Of a DNA stretch of 64,000 nt, positions 24,626 to 38,475 are shown one piece after another. The DNA comes from Lineus longissimus. Taxonomy: Eukaryota; Nemertea; Pilidiophora; Heteronemertea; Lineidae. The stretch is from positions 5,655,001-5,719,000 of the forward strand of contig NC_088308.1 of the NCBI RefSeq assembly GCF_910592395.1. Reading direction: 5' to 3'. The notes under the pieces are model-generated. The model ran no database searches. It was not told the DNA's origin and saw only the letters and a list, made by a program, of their open reading frames with translations. Within the stretch, counting starts at the first letter, position 1; every line of letters begins with the position of its first letter. Position numbers and translations under genes: made by a program.

Positions 24626-27600
24626 TATATGACTGAAACAAACTGTCTCCATTGCTGGTGAGATCAATGAAGACACACCGCCTCCGTTCACAGCTAAACA
24701 TCTCATTGATCAGAACCATCCCAATCAATCCCTGATGCGGCGAGGGCAAACAAAACAACCTGACAGTGACTGGAACATGTAACCAACCCATCCTAAGTTC
24801 ATTGATCCATCCCACGGCGAAGACCTCAGTAACGAACACTGGAAATGGTAGCACGAGTTTTTCTCAAAGGACACCAGCAGCTACTGAAGAGAATATTTTA
24901 GATTTATGGCTTCAGATGCTAAAGTTGATGACTTCTGGTTCCCTTATCTCCTGGTCATCAATCTGAATATAGTACTCGATGCATGGCCTTGCATGATCCT
25001 CTCTATGTAGAACATGACCAGGGCGAGATGTAGGATTGCACTGTGCGCAGAATTTGAATATCCTGATTTGGCATTATTTCAAGTGTTGTGTGGTTGAAAT
25101 GCAAAGTTAAAAACAGAATGCCGCCAGTGATATCGATTGTTGTTTTAGACATTTTTGACAAGATAACATTGTGCACTTTATGAAGACTTCCAAACAAAAT
25201 CGACCAATACTTTTGGCCACTGATGTCTAGTCTACATTCTGAACTATTTTACTAGAGCCATGAAACCCCAAAAGACCTTATGCCCCAGCAGCAGGGATGA
25301 AGAGGACTAAGTAAGTTAGGTATGAAACCCCAAATCAAATTTTTACTCACCAAGATATTGCAGTAATCTAGATGAAGTGTAGCTTTATAGCTTACTGATG
25401 GTTTTTGAGACTGTCACAATTTAAGCAGCTCCAGACATCCCTAGGGTACAACTGCATGGCCTGCATAAACCAGACAGATAGTTTCAAAATGGATTTTCTC
25501 TAATGAATAACTTTGCAATAAATGGAAATGAAATGAATGACTAAATGAATGTAGCTTAAATACACACTTGGGATGCTGGAATAGTTGCATGGTGGCACAC
25601 TGCTCCAGAATTCAAATCAAAGTTCTCGCTAAATTCTTCTTCTTTAGCATTCTCCACGTGGGGTGATATTCTCCAGGGAGTATTCCTCCTCCGAGGGAAG
25701 ATGAGTAGCCACTGTTGGGTTTATTGGCCTTGTGACTTAGTCTTCAGCCAGAGGTAGATTCTATCGCAAGCTACTCTTGTTTCTCACTTGGAGGGGTCTT
25801 TTGCGTGCCCTCGGTGACAAAGGCATTAGGTTCAAGGAACTTCAGTTTTACGTCTCATTTGAAAGACAAAACAAATTAGGGTGAGAAGGGTCTTGCTCAA
25901 GAAAATAAAGATGAAACCAGATCTGACAAGAAGGACTCGATCCTGATTAAGAGCCAATCACTCCAAGCCACTGACCTCCCAACACAACTTCACAATAAAA
26001 CCATTGAGCATATTGGCAAAATCTTGCTGCCCACGCACTGGTCATTAAAAGGTTAAAGATATTTTAGAACTGTTGATAAGCCGGAGCAATCTGAAGCCAT
26101 AAGTTACCTTACAAGCTAAGAATACTTTCAGGAACAGTAACACGCCCACTTGAACGCAGCAGTAACAAACAACCTGTATGGTTGCATGGTTCCTACACTA
26201 GGCTAGTTGCCAAACCAAAATTACTGCCTGATGATACATAAGTTCAAAATAGAGGCAATCCTTGGCAAAAACCATGGATACACATTATGGCATGAGAATG
26301 CCAAATACCATTCACGGAAAGATGAATGTTGTGACTGTTACTAACCTGTCATCAAAACCACACAATTTCATGAGATAAAATTCTCTTATAGAAATTTAAT
26401 CTTATATTTCCTCCTTCTGAACTTCCCCCAAGGACAAGCTGACCTGGAATACACTAGAGATCTACAGATTCCTCAACAAGATTTCCTTTTGTTCTTCCAT
26501 CATATGAGTCTGACATGAAGGACTCTCAATGTCGTCAGAATGCTCAACAGCAATGGAACAAGGGTCCCTGCTGCTTCAAAATACATTAAGTAGTAGAAAT
26601 CCATTATTGGTGTCAACAGTTACCAGATGCTGGTTCACTTTATTGGACACAAGAGACAAAGAAAAACACTGTGATAGTAATTGGTAAATGCACTATAAGG
26701 AACCGGTTTTATTTCTTTGTATTGCTATCATGGAGTTGTAACAGAGATTTGTTAAAAGTAGCTACTCTAAGCTCCTATGTCACCCACTTGCCCCATTGAA
26801 GAACTGATGAACAAAACCTGGCAGCAATTTTAAAACATCAGGTTTTTTGTTGTCAACTTTTAACAGAAGTGCAGGGTTAAGACAACTGCTCAAAGAAACT
26901 CACTGGTGCAATTGCCAGGCCAATCTGTCAACAAATTAGCAGATTTTTCATTGGCTGCAGAGCTGCCATGATGTCAAGCAAAGAGTTTGTCGGTGCTTTA
27001 CAAAGCCTGGTGAGATTGGCAGAAACTACTCAAATCATAGAAACCTTTCCTTCAGCAGGTAAGCCATCTTCAAGTATGAAAGGAACAAGATTACTGCTTT
27101 AAGCATGCCCTTGGCCTTATTTCACCATAGGGTGGCCTTATCATCCTATATATCAATACACATTCCCTTAACAAAATGTACAGTTCTTCCCAAATACTAA
27201 AGTTGATATCCATCCAGAAACCTGTAGGCTAGCAATAGCATAGGCTACCCAGCACAATATCAAGCATCGTTCACATATTCAGAGTTGGAATCTTACTACA
27301 AGTTGCTCGAATGCTATGAAAAGAATGCATGTAAAAAGTGGGATTCACCAATCCACTCATCAAAACACCAAGGAAGAGCGAGTTTTTTTCAAGGAATGAT
27401 GTGGTAGATGAAATAGAAATATCTTCAGCCAATGATGGTATAAGATGAAGAACAAACACTTTTCAAAACACAAGGACAGTACTAATTCCATGTTGCAGTC
27501 TTAAGGTTTCACTTGCGGCCAAAAGTTATGCCGGAGGAAATGATAAAAACTGCAAAAACCATTGCTGATACCAACTTGCTGATACATCCAAGCCCTAAGG

Positions 27601-28147
27601 AATGGGTAGCAAAGAAACTAGCTTCAAAGATAGCTCTTTGAACTGGATAGGGTCAGTTAAGGCCAAGGATACCTCAAGTTCACCTTGAGACTGCTACAGT
27701 GTACCAATCAGCTCATCTTCAACCACAAATCCACTAGAGGTAACAATTCAACAGCCCGGCCCAATCGATACACCCTGTCACTATAACATAACCAAAGCAG
27801 ATGGTATTGTCAATACAGGATAAACTTTCAGACTCATGGGAATGTCAACTATTGTTTCAAGTGGCATAACAATCTATAAACTTCATGCATGAATATTCTG
27901 GATGAGTTTTGCTTCGGAAGTACATTGACAACAAGATCGCTTGGATAGACAATCCCTGTTTGGGATTGACAACCCTTGATCCAAGATCTTGGAAGCTTCT
28001 TTTTACTGGGATCATGCACAGTAGTAGTGGTGGCTGCTTTTGTACAGAACAAAATCTGTCGTTAAAGCACTTTACAACACATGTCACTTTAGTAGGCAAC
28101 AAGAGAGGTACCCTAGGTTACAAGCACCTCCTCATACAGTAGATACA

Positions 28148-28228
28148 ACTGCCATGCGCGGCGACCAGATTGGGGTAGGAACCAACGACCATAGGATTCA
28201 GAGTCGAACAACTCAACCAGTTCGCCAC
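28148..28228 (-). mobile_element. tRNA-derived SINE head
   Basis: On the minus strand, gtggtggcgaactggttgag has an A-box-like block and gtcgttggttcctacccc a B-box-like block, about 35 bases apart, with ttcgactctgaatcc between them. The arms do not fold into a functional tRNA, so a SINE is favoured over a tRNA gene. Confidence 0.5.
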
Positions 28229-28409
28229 CACAGAAAATACACCTTCAACGCATAGAACAACCAATGCCAGCTTGATGAAACTGATAGGTGCTCCTCCCAC
28301 CTGTTTGGTGGTAGCCATCAAGGCTAACCTATTTTAGTGAGCTCTGCAGATAAACTTCGGCTTTCAAAGAGATAGATTTAAACTTGAAGTATACGCATAC
28401 TGTACTTAC

Positions 28410-28442
28410 AGTAGTTGATACACAAGGATAGTAGATGTACAT
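28410..28442 (-). CDS. Weak candidate alternative first exon (11 codons)
   Basis: ATG to ACTACT|GTAAGT gives MYIYYPCVSTT in phase 0, compatible with exon 2. The donor is excellent but the start context is weak (T at -3). A similar short ATG with a GTGAGT donor, also phase 0 (MHYLPS, ending about 28992), lies 600 bases upstream. Both could be chance. Confidence 0.22.
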
Positions 28443-30897
28443 TCAGATTGCCCTCCAGGGATAGCAATTTTGATCTTAGAAAGTTTTTATACCATCTCTA
28501 AATAATCGATGGATAATCCTCTATCTCATTTAGATCAGTTATAGCTGCTATTGCAGTGGACACATTCTTCATGATTACCATTAGTAGTTTACAGGACTGT
28601 CCAGAGACATCTTTGAAATACAAAATAAATCTGCATTTGTTGGTTGGCCAAGTACTTGGTCACACTTGTTAAAGCAACTGGAAGAGTCATCTCCATTGCT
28701 TGGTTCTTTAACATCACTTTGTTCCATCAACATCACAGGACTGCTTACTTGGTCTTAAGAATAGGTGGTTAACTGTGTCTTGGTAGTGCAAGGGGAAACC
28801 TGGCCAAGAAACACAACAGGTAGTGGTATCAATCCAGGGGAGAGGAGTTGGGGGAATTAAAGGAAGACAAGATAGGAGCTGAGCCAAGCAAGCTTTCCAA
28901 GCATATATATCAGCGGTGTATGCATGAACTTAAACTCTATGCATAAGATAAAGTAAGATATTACATTTTATCCTGTATGATAACTCACAGAAGGAAGATA
29001 ATGCATGATACAGAGGTGTATCTTGCAGTTTATGATAATTAGACTACAATGCATCCTACTCCCAGGGCTTTGTAACATCACATACCTAGAATCTACAAGG
29101 GGAGGATATCATGTTCGGTCGCACAAGGAAGGGGTAGGACCTTACATCCAGTCCCACAAGGAAGGGGAGAGGATAATTTGAAGGGTAGCTAGCATAAGCC
29201 ATGTTCATCTTGTTCTCTGAAGGAGATTTGGCAAAGTGGGTTTTTTAAAGTTCAACAAAGACTTGTAAATTGTGACTCTTAGAGTACGCCATCCATACAA
29301 TCTATGGAGCAAATCACCACAGCAAATGAGACTTTATTTTATGATTTAATGACAGTGTTGGGAGGTCGGAAATTTAGGTTTTTGTGTGACATATATCACA
29401 CTCAAGGGGGATTAATCAAGCAGAATTCTCAGCAGATCTGGGTTAGAATGTCTGACTCACAACTAGGATCAACTCGCGCAGGAGAATACTGCGATTTTCC
29501 AACTCATTTTTCAGTCTGAGATGACATCGCAATTTTCGACTGAAGAACTATAGAGAACTACAAAAGAACTTTTGAACAACTTTTTACAACCACTTCAGAA
29601 AGTTAGACAGGGACAGTATTGACAAAGGTTTCACAGGGAACACTATCACAGAAGAGAGTGAAGGTACACAACGATGATTTCGATGAGTGTAAAACAAACA
29701 GGAATGGAATGTCTCTGACAGTGAAGTCAGTGCATTGATGATGAATATTATCATCATTTTTGTTTCAGAAGAAATTGTCAGGAGATAACGCAAATGGAGG
29801 AATAATGGCGACAATTTTTACAATTCCAGCTGGTCTTACTAAATTCAGTGAAAGCCAGTACGGTACTTATACCTACCTACATGTATTCGAAAGTTGCTAA
29901 TAATCCTGAAAGATCTTTTTTTAAATTTCTTTGTGTTTCCAATGTTTCGGGACGGGTATTCTGCATTACTTCGGAGTCGCTTTCAACAAATAAACAACAC
30001 AACAAAATCAAAAGATAACTGGTATTACAAACTTCTAAAACAAGAAGTGTTGAACCATGTCGCCATTCTTAATAGCATGCATAAGTGTCTTCTTTATTCT
30101 GACTTGAAATCATCAACTTGAAACTTGCTTGTTATCACTATCAGTGTGGCAAATATTCTGTTAATATGACTTCGATATGTCACCTGTGTCATCAAGTACT
30201 ATGTTTGCTTTACACAGAAACATGATCTTCTAGAAATCTTGAGTAAATTTAGATTAAACCACTTGTGAAAGTTGATATCCTTCAACCAGAGAACACTTCA
30301 TTCCGATATAAGCGACAACTTGAAACTTTAAAGTCAAAAACGAAACAAAAGTAACATTTTGATCAGTTAGCCTTGAACAAGTGCGAGCATTGAGGCACAT
30401 TTTACACCATCCCAAAGAAAGTAATTGGGTACAGCCATTTATTAACTAATATATTTGGCAAGACATCACATAAATACTTGTCCGTTTGCTAACAGACGCC
30501 AAAGAAAAAATTGTACATGACTGGAGGAGATTTTATCAAGTCAACAGTAGATCATGTTTGGCCTTGAATGAAGAGATTTCACCACCGGAAGGACCCTTGA
30601 GAGTCAGGTACTGGCATGTCATCCACTTGGGTAGTTAGGATGTAGACGCACCTCGGGCCTACATGTTGCGAGGAAATATCGAACTCAATAATAGATCACA
30701 TTAGTGTATTTTGCCTTGGAATGGACAGATTGGGTATCATGGTTGTTAGGACGGGTTCCCTCTTTCCCCCCTAGTAAATAGTCTATTGGGATTCATCCTC
30801 AGCCATGTGAAGGACAAGGTAGATGAGCTGTTATTCACAGTACCTGCTGAGATTGAGTAAGATTCAGTACATACATGTATTTTGCAAATCAGCTTAC

Positions 30898-30933
30898 CTT
30901 CTTAGAAGATGACACTGATAAGTAGCCTCCCAT
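30898..30933 (-). CDS. Candidate alternative first exon with myristoylation motif (MGGYLS)
   Basis: ATG in a strong context (A at -3, G at +4) opens MGGYLSVSSSKK and ends at AAGAAG|GTAAGC in phase 0, as exon 2 requires. Gly2 with Ser6 and lysines downstream fits the N-myristoyltransferase consensus (G-x-x-x-S/T). If spliced to exon 2, the second half of the PDZ would follow at once. It resembles in design the phase-2 exons at 15758-15789 and 16354-16388, which strengthens all three; each remains short enough to occur by chance. Confidence 0.42.
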
Positions 30934-32176
30934 ATTTCATTAGGATGAATAATTAAAGCAAGATGTCATCAGTGGAGTCATCTAGCACGTAGCACAGGTT
31001 CGTTCATCCAGTTGACCTATGATACCAGAACAGATCTTCCAGATTTCTTTCATTGCCAAATAAGGGAAATTAAGAAAGTTCCAGCTGAATTTCAGAATTG
31101 CATCTGCCCAAAAATACAACCCACCCCATTTATCCCCAAACTGTGCCAGCATCCTAGGCCGCTACATATAAACTGATGCGTAATACTTAAGGAGAGTCAA
31201 CATGTATGCACTCTTTCTATACCAAAATGACTAAATTACAGTAATTTTTCCATAACTTGTCATACAGTATAGCAATATTTACTAACATGAACATATAGAA
31301 TGCTGTAAACTTGCTAAGCACGATTAATTTGTGTACGCAAAACGAGGACTTAATCGACCAATTCGTTTATGATCATGAATCATTTTGCGCTGCAATATCT
31401 ATTGGTAGAAGCTTAGTTATGACACTTAAGGAGACAGTAATTAATAAATGTTATCAAAACTATTATCTCATAGGAATGAAAGAAACACATGTTGAAGTTT
31501 CAATGATTTTGCATAAAAACGTTATTGGGTGATTTGTGTAAAAAATTTGGAACCACTTCAACAAACTAATCTGAATACCGAGCACAATTTTTACAGTCTC
31601 ATTCAATTAACACTATGTACTTTGATATGCAGAGGATCCAAATGTAGGTTGATGCTTGCTTTGACAGCAGACAAGCTTTGGCATTCCAGATTACTGCATA
31701 GCGTACAGCATCATGAAGAATAAGAGGAATATGTACAAGAAGAGGGTGTTGCCTGGCTAATGACAAAACAACGAAAGCAAACGAATGTCCATATTTCTCA
31801 CTTACCTGTCCTGACACTATTTGAGCACTTCAGTATTAAAGTATATATGTGCCCGATATTGAACTGTAGAATAGTCACAATTTCACTTTCCTTGCTCTAA
31901 AGCTTGATCATGTAAAAGGTTCGTGTTAGCACACACTTTTACCTCATCATCTGCTATCTCAACTACTTTCAGAGAAAAGAAAACTTTGCCGGTGGGAATC
32001 TTCCCAACATGAGGCTAATTGCTAAAAGAACAAACGATTCTTTTCTCGGCTAGAGATGACCTGCTGGGCAAACTATTTTGGCTGTTATACTCAGCCAAGG
32101 CGAAAGACAAAGGACAAAAAACACGAAATAGTCGACAGAGAGTTATGCTGACGAAAGGTTTGACCATTTTGCACTT

Positions 32177-32220
32177 ATCAATTGCTTTTTTAAGCTGGAT
32201 CAATTGCTTTTTTAAGCTGG
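32177..32220. repeat. Perfect 22-bp direct duplication
   Basis: atcaattgcttttttaagct followed by gg occurs twice back to back without a mismatch, which implies a very recent event. Confidence 0.95.
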
Positions 32221-32987
32221 ATAAATGAACTGATTTAAGCGTTCACTGACATTGAGAATTTTCAATAATATGCTTTCCGGCAGTTCGTGTGACCCGTTAG
32301 CATTGGCGATGATGACAGTTCTGTATTGACCGTTAATTGAAACTAACCGTTCCTGACATGGTGTGTTGATTTGATGAATATTGATTTACGGACGCTAGCG
32401 TGACTGCACGGAAATGTGGTGAATAAAATCATATCAGTCAATTAGTAGATATTTCATGAAAATATTCTGAAAAAATATATTAAACCAAGATCACTTGAGA
32501 AATGAAATCTCTTTTACTGCTATCGATTTCTGATCAAAATTTTCTGATCCCTGGAGCCCAAACCCAACTCTGCATAGCCACTGACAGAGCCCAGGTGCAC
32601 CGTGCTCCAATGAACCACAGCAGAGTGAACCATCTCCAGAGGATATAAATAGAAACGGATCGTCCCATAACATGATATCGTCAGTTTTGTCGACACGTCA
32701 AAAAAATCCTCGGAGAGTCACAAAAAGAAGATTTCTTGATTGCTGCAAAAGTTTATGAAATGCTTTTCCTTACCTGTTATAGTTGTTATTCTCGTGTGTT
32801 CAGTAGTACTAGCACCGAGCAGCCATATTAGATTCGCAGTGTGTATGTATATGATCTCTGTTTATAGATCATACACAGACACCGAGTTGGCTCATTAGTA
32901 GTTTTGACAATAGAGGGGAGTGTGAATTGCCTATGAAATTGACATACATCATGCTAGGCATATCGAGATAGATAGAATGCTACTTAC

Positions 32988-33020
32988 CTGGGGACTAAAC
33001 CATATTCCAAACTGGAGCAT
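32988..33020 (-). CDS. Candidate alternative first exon (11 codons)
   Basis: ATG with G at -3 opens MLQFGIWFSPQ and ends at the consensus donor CAG|GTAAGT in phase 0, matching exon 2. The perfect donor is the strongest evidence; the peptide is short and hydrophobic and is not recognised. About 200 bases upstream on the same strand, another very good donor (AACAG|GTAAGG near 32774) follows a stretch without a usable ATG and could belong to a noncoding 5' exon, which would suggest promoter activity in this part of the intron. Confidence 0.35.
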
Positions 33021-33875
33021 AGCAATTATGTGATACCTCTTTAGTACAATTTGTATTCAATGATTGTTTTGAAATTGTGGATTTTTCATTCCCTGTTACT
33101 GAAGGAACCGCAATGGGTACGCTACCAGACCAGGAATCAGAAATTCTCAAAAAGGTTGCCAAAGTCGAATTGAAGATGACTGGCCTGGACCAGTGTCAGA
33201 CCAACCACTTTGGAACATATGAGCACATCTGCTGTTGGGTAAATTAAGGCTCTGCTAATAGTGCTATTGCCATCTATCAAAAAAGAATTAAACTGAACTG
33301 TGAAGGCCAACAGACCTGCTAGATTCAAGAAGTGATGCAGCCATCCAGGCAGGAATCCTCACATATCAGGTCATGAGCACATGGCCCTGTTGCTACCAAG
33401 AAGGGTTACACTCACCAGAGCTAACAATGTAGGAATGATAGTTCAAACATTATTCACATTGAGATGACCACGTTTTCGTTAGAGGAATACATAGTGTATA
33501 ACAATTCAAACTGAGCAACAAAGAAACATCCAAGCTACTAATTGAAATCCTCTACAAGAATACCATACCATTAGAACACCAACAGAGCACCAGATTCAAA
33601 ATTTGATGAACAGAAACGAAATTTTGAGGCTCAATAAAAGGCCTTTACAACTCAATTTTGATAATCAGAGTGCAATCAAACTTCTACAAACGGTGTGTCC
33701 TTTTAGACGGATATTTCAATCTCCAACTGTAACTGAGATTGCCTTCAGAATAGCGATATCTAGGGTTCTTCGCTTTTAACATGTTGAGAGGTTAGAATGG
33801 TCTTCGACATTCCACGGAAATCAATGACAGATTTCGAACATGTAAACAAGCCAGGTGGTATGGGTGATCCCTACA

Positions 33876-34054
33876 CAGTGGAACCTCTCTACTGAGGACA
33901 CCAGTCAGGACTGACAATTGCTGTCCTTAATATAAAGGTGTCCCAATTAGAGAGGTCAAATTGAATGGAAACAACCATTTTGGGACCAAAACCAGTGTCT
34001 TTGATAGAGAGGTTGTCCTTAATAGAGAGGTGTCTGCTAAGGGAGGTCCCACTG
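33876..34054. mobile_element. CAGTGGAACCTC-type MITE copy
   Basis: It starts cagtggaacctctct and ends gggaggtcccactg followed by TA. The interior matches the other copies (gggaccaaaaccagtgtc; atagagaggttgtcctt). The left TA is not preserved. The apparent minus-strand ORF here is a by-product. Confidence 0.78.
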
Positions 34055-35975
34055 TAATTTAATGTACACAGGTAAAACAAGAAAAAACTACCTGTTGGTA
34101 TCTTTGAGTTAGTTGAGAGACACGACAGAGCCATCTAGGAGTAACTGAGGAAACAACTTCATTATCTGCATCCCGGTACCCCGGTGATGCTGAGCTCAGA
34201 GACTACCACTGTAATTGCAAAATAACAGTTTATTTAACCACCGCATATCACCAACATTCAGGCAGAAAAGTCAAGATACCAGCATTTAACTGAGATTTCA
34301 ATCAAACACCGAACACAGATATTGTAAGAATGGCTAAGCAGTTAGTGAAAAGCGATATCATTGGTAATTATTTCGCACAACACCTTGATGAATAGTTACA
34401 CATTCCATGACCATGTTGCCTGTCGGGGAAAGTCATAGGCCTATACAACCAAACTACTTGACGTTTGGCAGTGTTATTTGATTAGAATTATTTAAGCCAA
34501 TTTACCAAATCACGCCTGAAAAAAGATCAACGTGGCTTCGATAAACAGGTTTTTGGAGCTAAGCCAACCTGAATGGAAGTCATGCTAAGGGGAATGGCCC
34601 AAGTAGGGCCATTAACCTGTGCAAAATAAACAGGATTGGAGAATTCTGAAAGTCTATAAAGACATTCGACTGAGTTTCAAATATGTTGTCCTCACTGCTT
34701 CACTCGTAAAATGCGGTTGATCATATGTTAGCCAACTGGAATGTGTCACTAGACAATCACTCATCTATCTGTCACATGTGATGGTGTTGGTCTCCCTCTT
34801 GTCAACAGAATCAAAGCTGAGGATCCATAGTCATAATGTGCACCCCAAGTCGTCCTAAGAAGTAGGTAGATGTAGGTAGATGTAGCACAGAATGTCATTT
34901 CCATGGTTGTTCTGGGAAATTAAACATGCATTCTCTAAAGATTCTCCATTTGATGAAGGTGTACCAGTTGAACCACCGAGGTGATAAATAAATTACCCTC
35001 TACCAATAATGATGAATGGCAATGCCCAACAACATTCAAGGAAAGATCAACACATCTATCTTAGAAGAATAAGCAATTACATGTATCTTCTTTGACAGCA
35101 TTCACTCTCAGAGGAAAACCTCCATCACCAATACACATCAGTCTATACAAGAAGTTGATGACGTGGACTTCTTGGGCAATGAAGGCATACTATCGACTGC
35201 ATAAACTTTTTAAAGAACCATTCCAGACGAATCTTGCACTCAATATGAGAATCTGGCCAACCCACTCCTTGAGGTATCGGTAACCTTACCGAAGAGTTAT
35301 GAAGGCAGACTGTTTATCATATCATAACTTCATGCATGGGTTAGCGTGCATTACCAGCCTGAATGAGTATCAAGAAAGGAATGGGAGGCATGCTCATCCC
35401 TAAGCAAATATAATGCCAGCAGTTGCAGGGATTTATGCTTCGGGATAAGACATTTCTAGTTTTTCTCTGATGAACAGCCATGTTTTTTTTGTAGAAATCT
35501 GTGCATCTGACTTACTGCACTGTTCGCATCTCGAAGTTTTGCCGGAAATAATAGATGTTGCTCTAAGTCGGCAACATGTTGCTGTTGAGTATGAGATCAT
35601 CACAGGTTCTCCAAACGCATCTTCCTTTGCAGATTGCCACAAAATTCATTCTCAGTGGCAGGCAGCTAAGTAACCACCCATGCAAATAACTGGTAGTGAC
35701 AATTGTGATATTGGTTAATGCCCTTATGGGGGGTGACCAATATATCATTGGTTCTTCACAGAAGATACAATATAAGCAAATAGGTCTTTAGCAATGTATT
35801 CATTATTAGCTTGTAGTCTAGAATTAGCCTTAGCAAACTATAAAGTAACAGAATGCCTCATCTAAGCATTCTAGCACAGAAACCATTCACAAAACTTCTC
35901 AATGATAAACCATCAATATAAACTACCGGAAATCCTTTACATTTTCTTACAAGAATCAAGATCAACTCATCTTAC

Positions 35976-36020
35976 CAAAGCCACAGGTAGAATCCGAATA
36001 AGTTTTGCCTCATTCCACAT
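35976..36020 (-). CDS. Weak candidate alternative first exon (15 codons)
   Basis: ATG to TTG|GTAAGA gives MWNEAKLIRILPVAL in phase 0, compatible with exon 2. The start context is poor (T at -3, T at +4). Apart from the donor and the one-in-three phase match nothing supports it. It is listed because it sits in the same 23.5-kb intron as the better candidates. Confidence 0.2.
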
Positions 36021-36867
36021 GAAGGTTATTGCTTGGCCATCAGGAACGATTTTCCTTCATCAGTTGTTTCACAGATGTCACTTGCCAAAACCAATGAACG
36101 ATTTGCAAGAAGACCCAATGAGATCGAGAACATTGGCATTGGTCCCTTGAAGAAGACTATTACATGTCAGCCAACCAAAGGACTCCAACATACACTGTAA
36201 TGTCAACTAAACCAATATAACAAAATCATGTGTGAGGATCCCCCCTGCTGGTGTAAAGTTTAGTCCACAAGACCCAATTCTGGGACCATAAGGGTAAAGA
36301 AAACGGAAATGGTCCAGATGGACCTAAAGTAAGACTCCTAATGGTATCTCAATTGATTCATCAACCAAGAGATGAAGTATTTATTGTTTTGTGGCCATGG
36401 GAAACTCGGTTCTCCACCTTGAGTATGTGTAGATATAACAGAACAGAGGGCACTTTCCAATCAAAGAATGCAAAAGTAGCTTACCGGTATGTATGATTGA
36501 CTGAAAATAGGTGAACGTGCTTGTATCTACTATTCTACTGGACGATTAGCCCACAAAAACAAGCAGTTACCACTTGGGGTGATATATTTATAGAAAGCGC
36601 ATCCCAAACAATAAGGCTCAAGGTCATCATTCTTTCTCGAATTAGAAGCAAACCTGATGAAAACAACTTTATCTGAAACTAACAGATGGCTGCTGAAACT
36701 GCAAATGAAAAGAAAGGAAACTCTTTTCTGATTATTGAGGCGGAGGATATTTTGCATATAATTGACCTGGGTAAGGGGGGATCATCAATGAGAGCTGACA
36801 AACAGGCCTACTGCAAGTGCTAGAGCACTGTCAGAAGAGCGGAAATTGGTAACCAAGTCAAAAAGTA

Positions 36868-37027
36868 CAGTAGAACCTCTCTATTAAGGACACCCTTGAG
36901 ACTGACAAGTGATGTTCTTAATAGAGAGGTGAAATGGAATGGAAACAATCAATTTTGGACCAAAACTAGTGTCCTTTTAGAGAGGTTGTCCTTAATAGAG
37001 AGGTGTCCACTAAGGGAGGTACCACTG
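36868..37027. mobile_element. CAGTAGAACCTC-type MITE copy with TA flanks
   Basis: cagtagaacctctctattaa at the left and gggaggtaccactg at the right are flanked on both sides by TA. It is about 17 bases shorter than the 42.4-kb copy through internal deletion. Confidence 0.82.
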
Positions 37028-38269
37028 TACCTTGTAATCAATAACCTAAACATTCACCGACCTCCAAGTCTACCTAGACCAAATACTATACATAAACACA
37101 CCAGGTAACAGTTTTTTTAGACTTTTTGCTATATTCTTGGAGCATAACCTAGGTTTCCGCTGTCAGAGGAAAGAGAGTCCAACAGACGGTTGTTCAAAAG
37201 ATGCCATCTGCTTTTGAAACATCAAATTCAAAGTTTGAAGAACCACCTGATGATACGTTCCAATCGCTAGCCACTGAATTGACTGGCAAAGCTTTCAAAT
37301 CGACAGATCAGTCGATTCTGTTTGGTTTCAGTATTGTCATCAATTGATAGACTTCCCACCAGCGCAGAAGGTGCGTTGGAGAATATCAATTGACACCAGC
37401 TCAATCAGTGGCTATGGGCATTCTAGCCCTACACCGACCACCTTCACTTTGTAAGCAAACACCATAAATCTAACATTTCTGCAGGTAGATAACCAACATG
37501 TAAGTCAAAGAAGAAGCAAGTTGTAAAGAAATCATTTGTACCTGGAAGATTGTACATGTAAAGCTAGCCTTTGAGACTATTCGAAGAAGGATAATACAAC
37601 TGTACATTGGTAAGCAACTACACAAATTTTCGGCAATGTACATTCTATGCCATCCACTTTTCCAGAGTAGTTTCCATTCTCCAACGTCATCTGCAAAAGT
37701 GTTGGACATTGTTAGGACAATCACTCAAAGTTGTTGAACAAAGCCCCTACATAGAGATCTGTTTCTCTGATTTATAATGCAGAGCAGTTCATCGGTTACA
37801 ATGTACAGCTTTATAACTGAGATCAGACAACTTCTTTGCTAACCATGAGCTGCTGTCACTGGCACTGGCATCACCACAACATCCAAGAACTGAAGAAACA
37901 ATGCAAAATTTGTCGAGACGGTTGATTGCACCATACGTTCTCTGATACCTGATGTGCAAAGAATGCAGCCAATTCATAAGCAGACCAATTTCTTCATGGG
38001 GAGGATGGTTGCTCAATAGACAGATAGGAACTGCTCCATGGAAACATTCTCAGACAAGTTGAGGATACTTTTTTATCACGTAACATACATGCACACTGGT
38101 TGTATCATCACAACATTCTAAGTATCTACATGTACATGCTCCTCAAGAAGATAGCTAACACAGCTCTTATCAAAGCTGTTAGGAAGCAGTGTAATACCAT
38201 TAGACAGATTCCAGATCACAGCTCTTCACAACTTACAGTGTTGCAAAGATCTTTACAAATTCTCTGAAT

Positions 38270-38475
38270 TAGGAAGTCACTTTCTTCTGCCCAAACACAC
38301 TCACCAATGGTTGCAGGGAATAACAGCAGCCACAACCACATCAGAGTAGGTCCTTTTACATGGGAAGCCACTTTCTTTTGCCTAAACACACTATCTAATG
38401 GTTGCAGGCAAGAGCAGCATTGCCCACTTTGCAGTAGATTCTCCGATTCGGGAAGCCACTTTCTTTCTTTGGAAA
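38270..38475. repeat. ~90-bp tandem repeat, three partial units
   Basis: ggaagtcactttcttctgcc at 38272 recurs as ggaagccactttcttttgcc near 38363 and again at about 38451, each of the first two followed by aaacacac and atggttgcagg. Confidence 0.75.

Noticed and set aside
24426-24854. 142-codon minus-strand ORF
   Set aside because: It runs through a MITE end fragment, has no splice support and matches no family I recognise.
28148-28228. Possible functional tRNA gene
   Set aside because: A- and B-box-like blocks are present but the stems do not pair, so it is treated as a SINE head.
33889-34134. Minus-strand ORF of 81 codons
   Set aside because: It lies almost wholly within a CAGTGGAACCTC-type element.
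38295-38332. ATG-donor stretch encoding MWLWLLLFPATI
   Set aside because: It ends in phase 1, which exon 2 does not accept, and it overlaps a tandem repeat.
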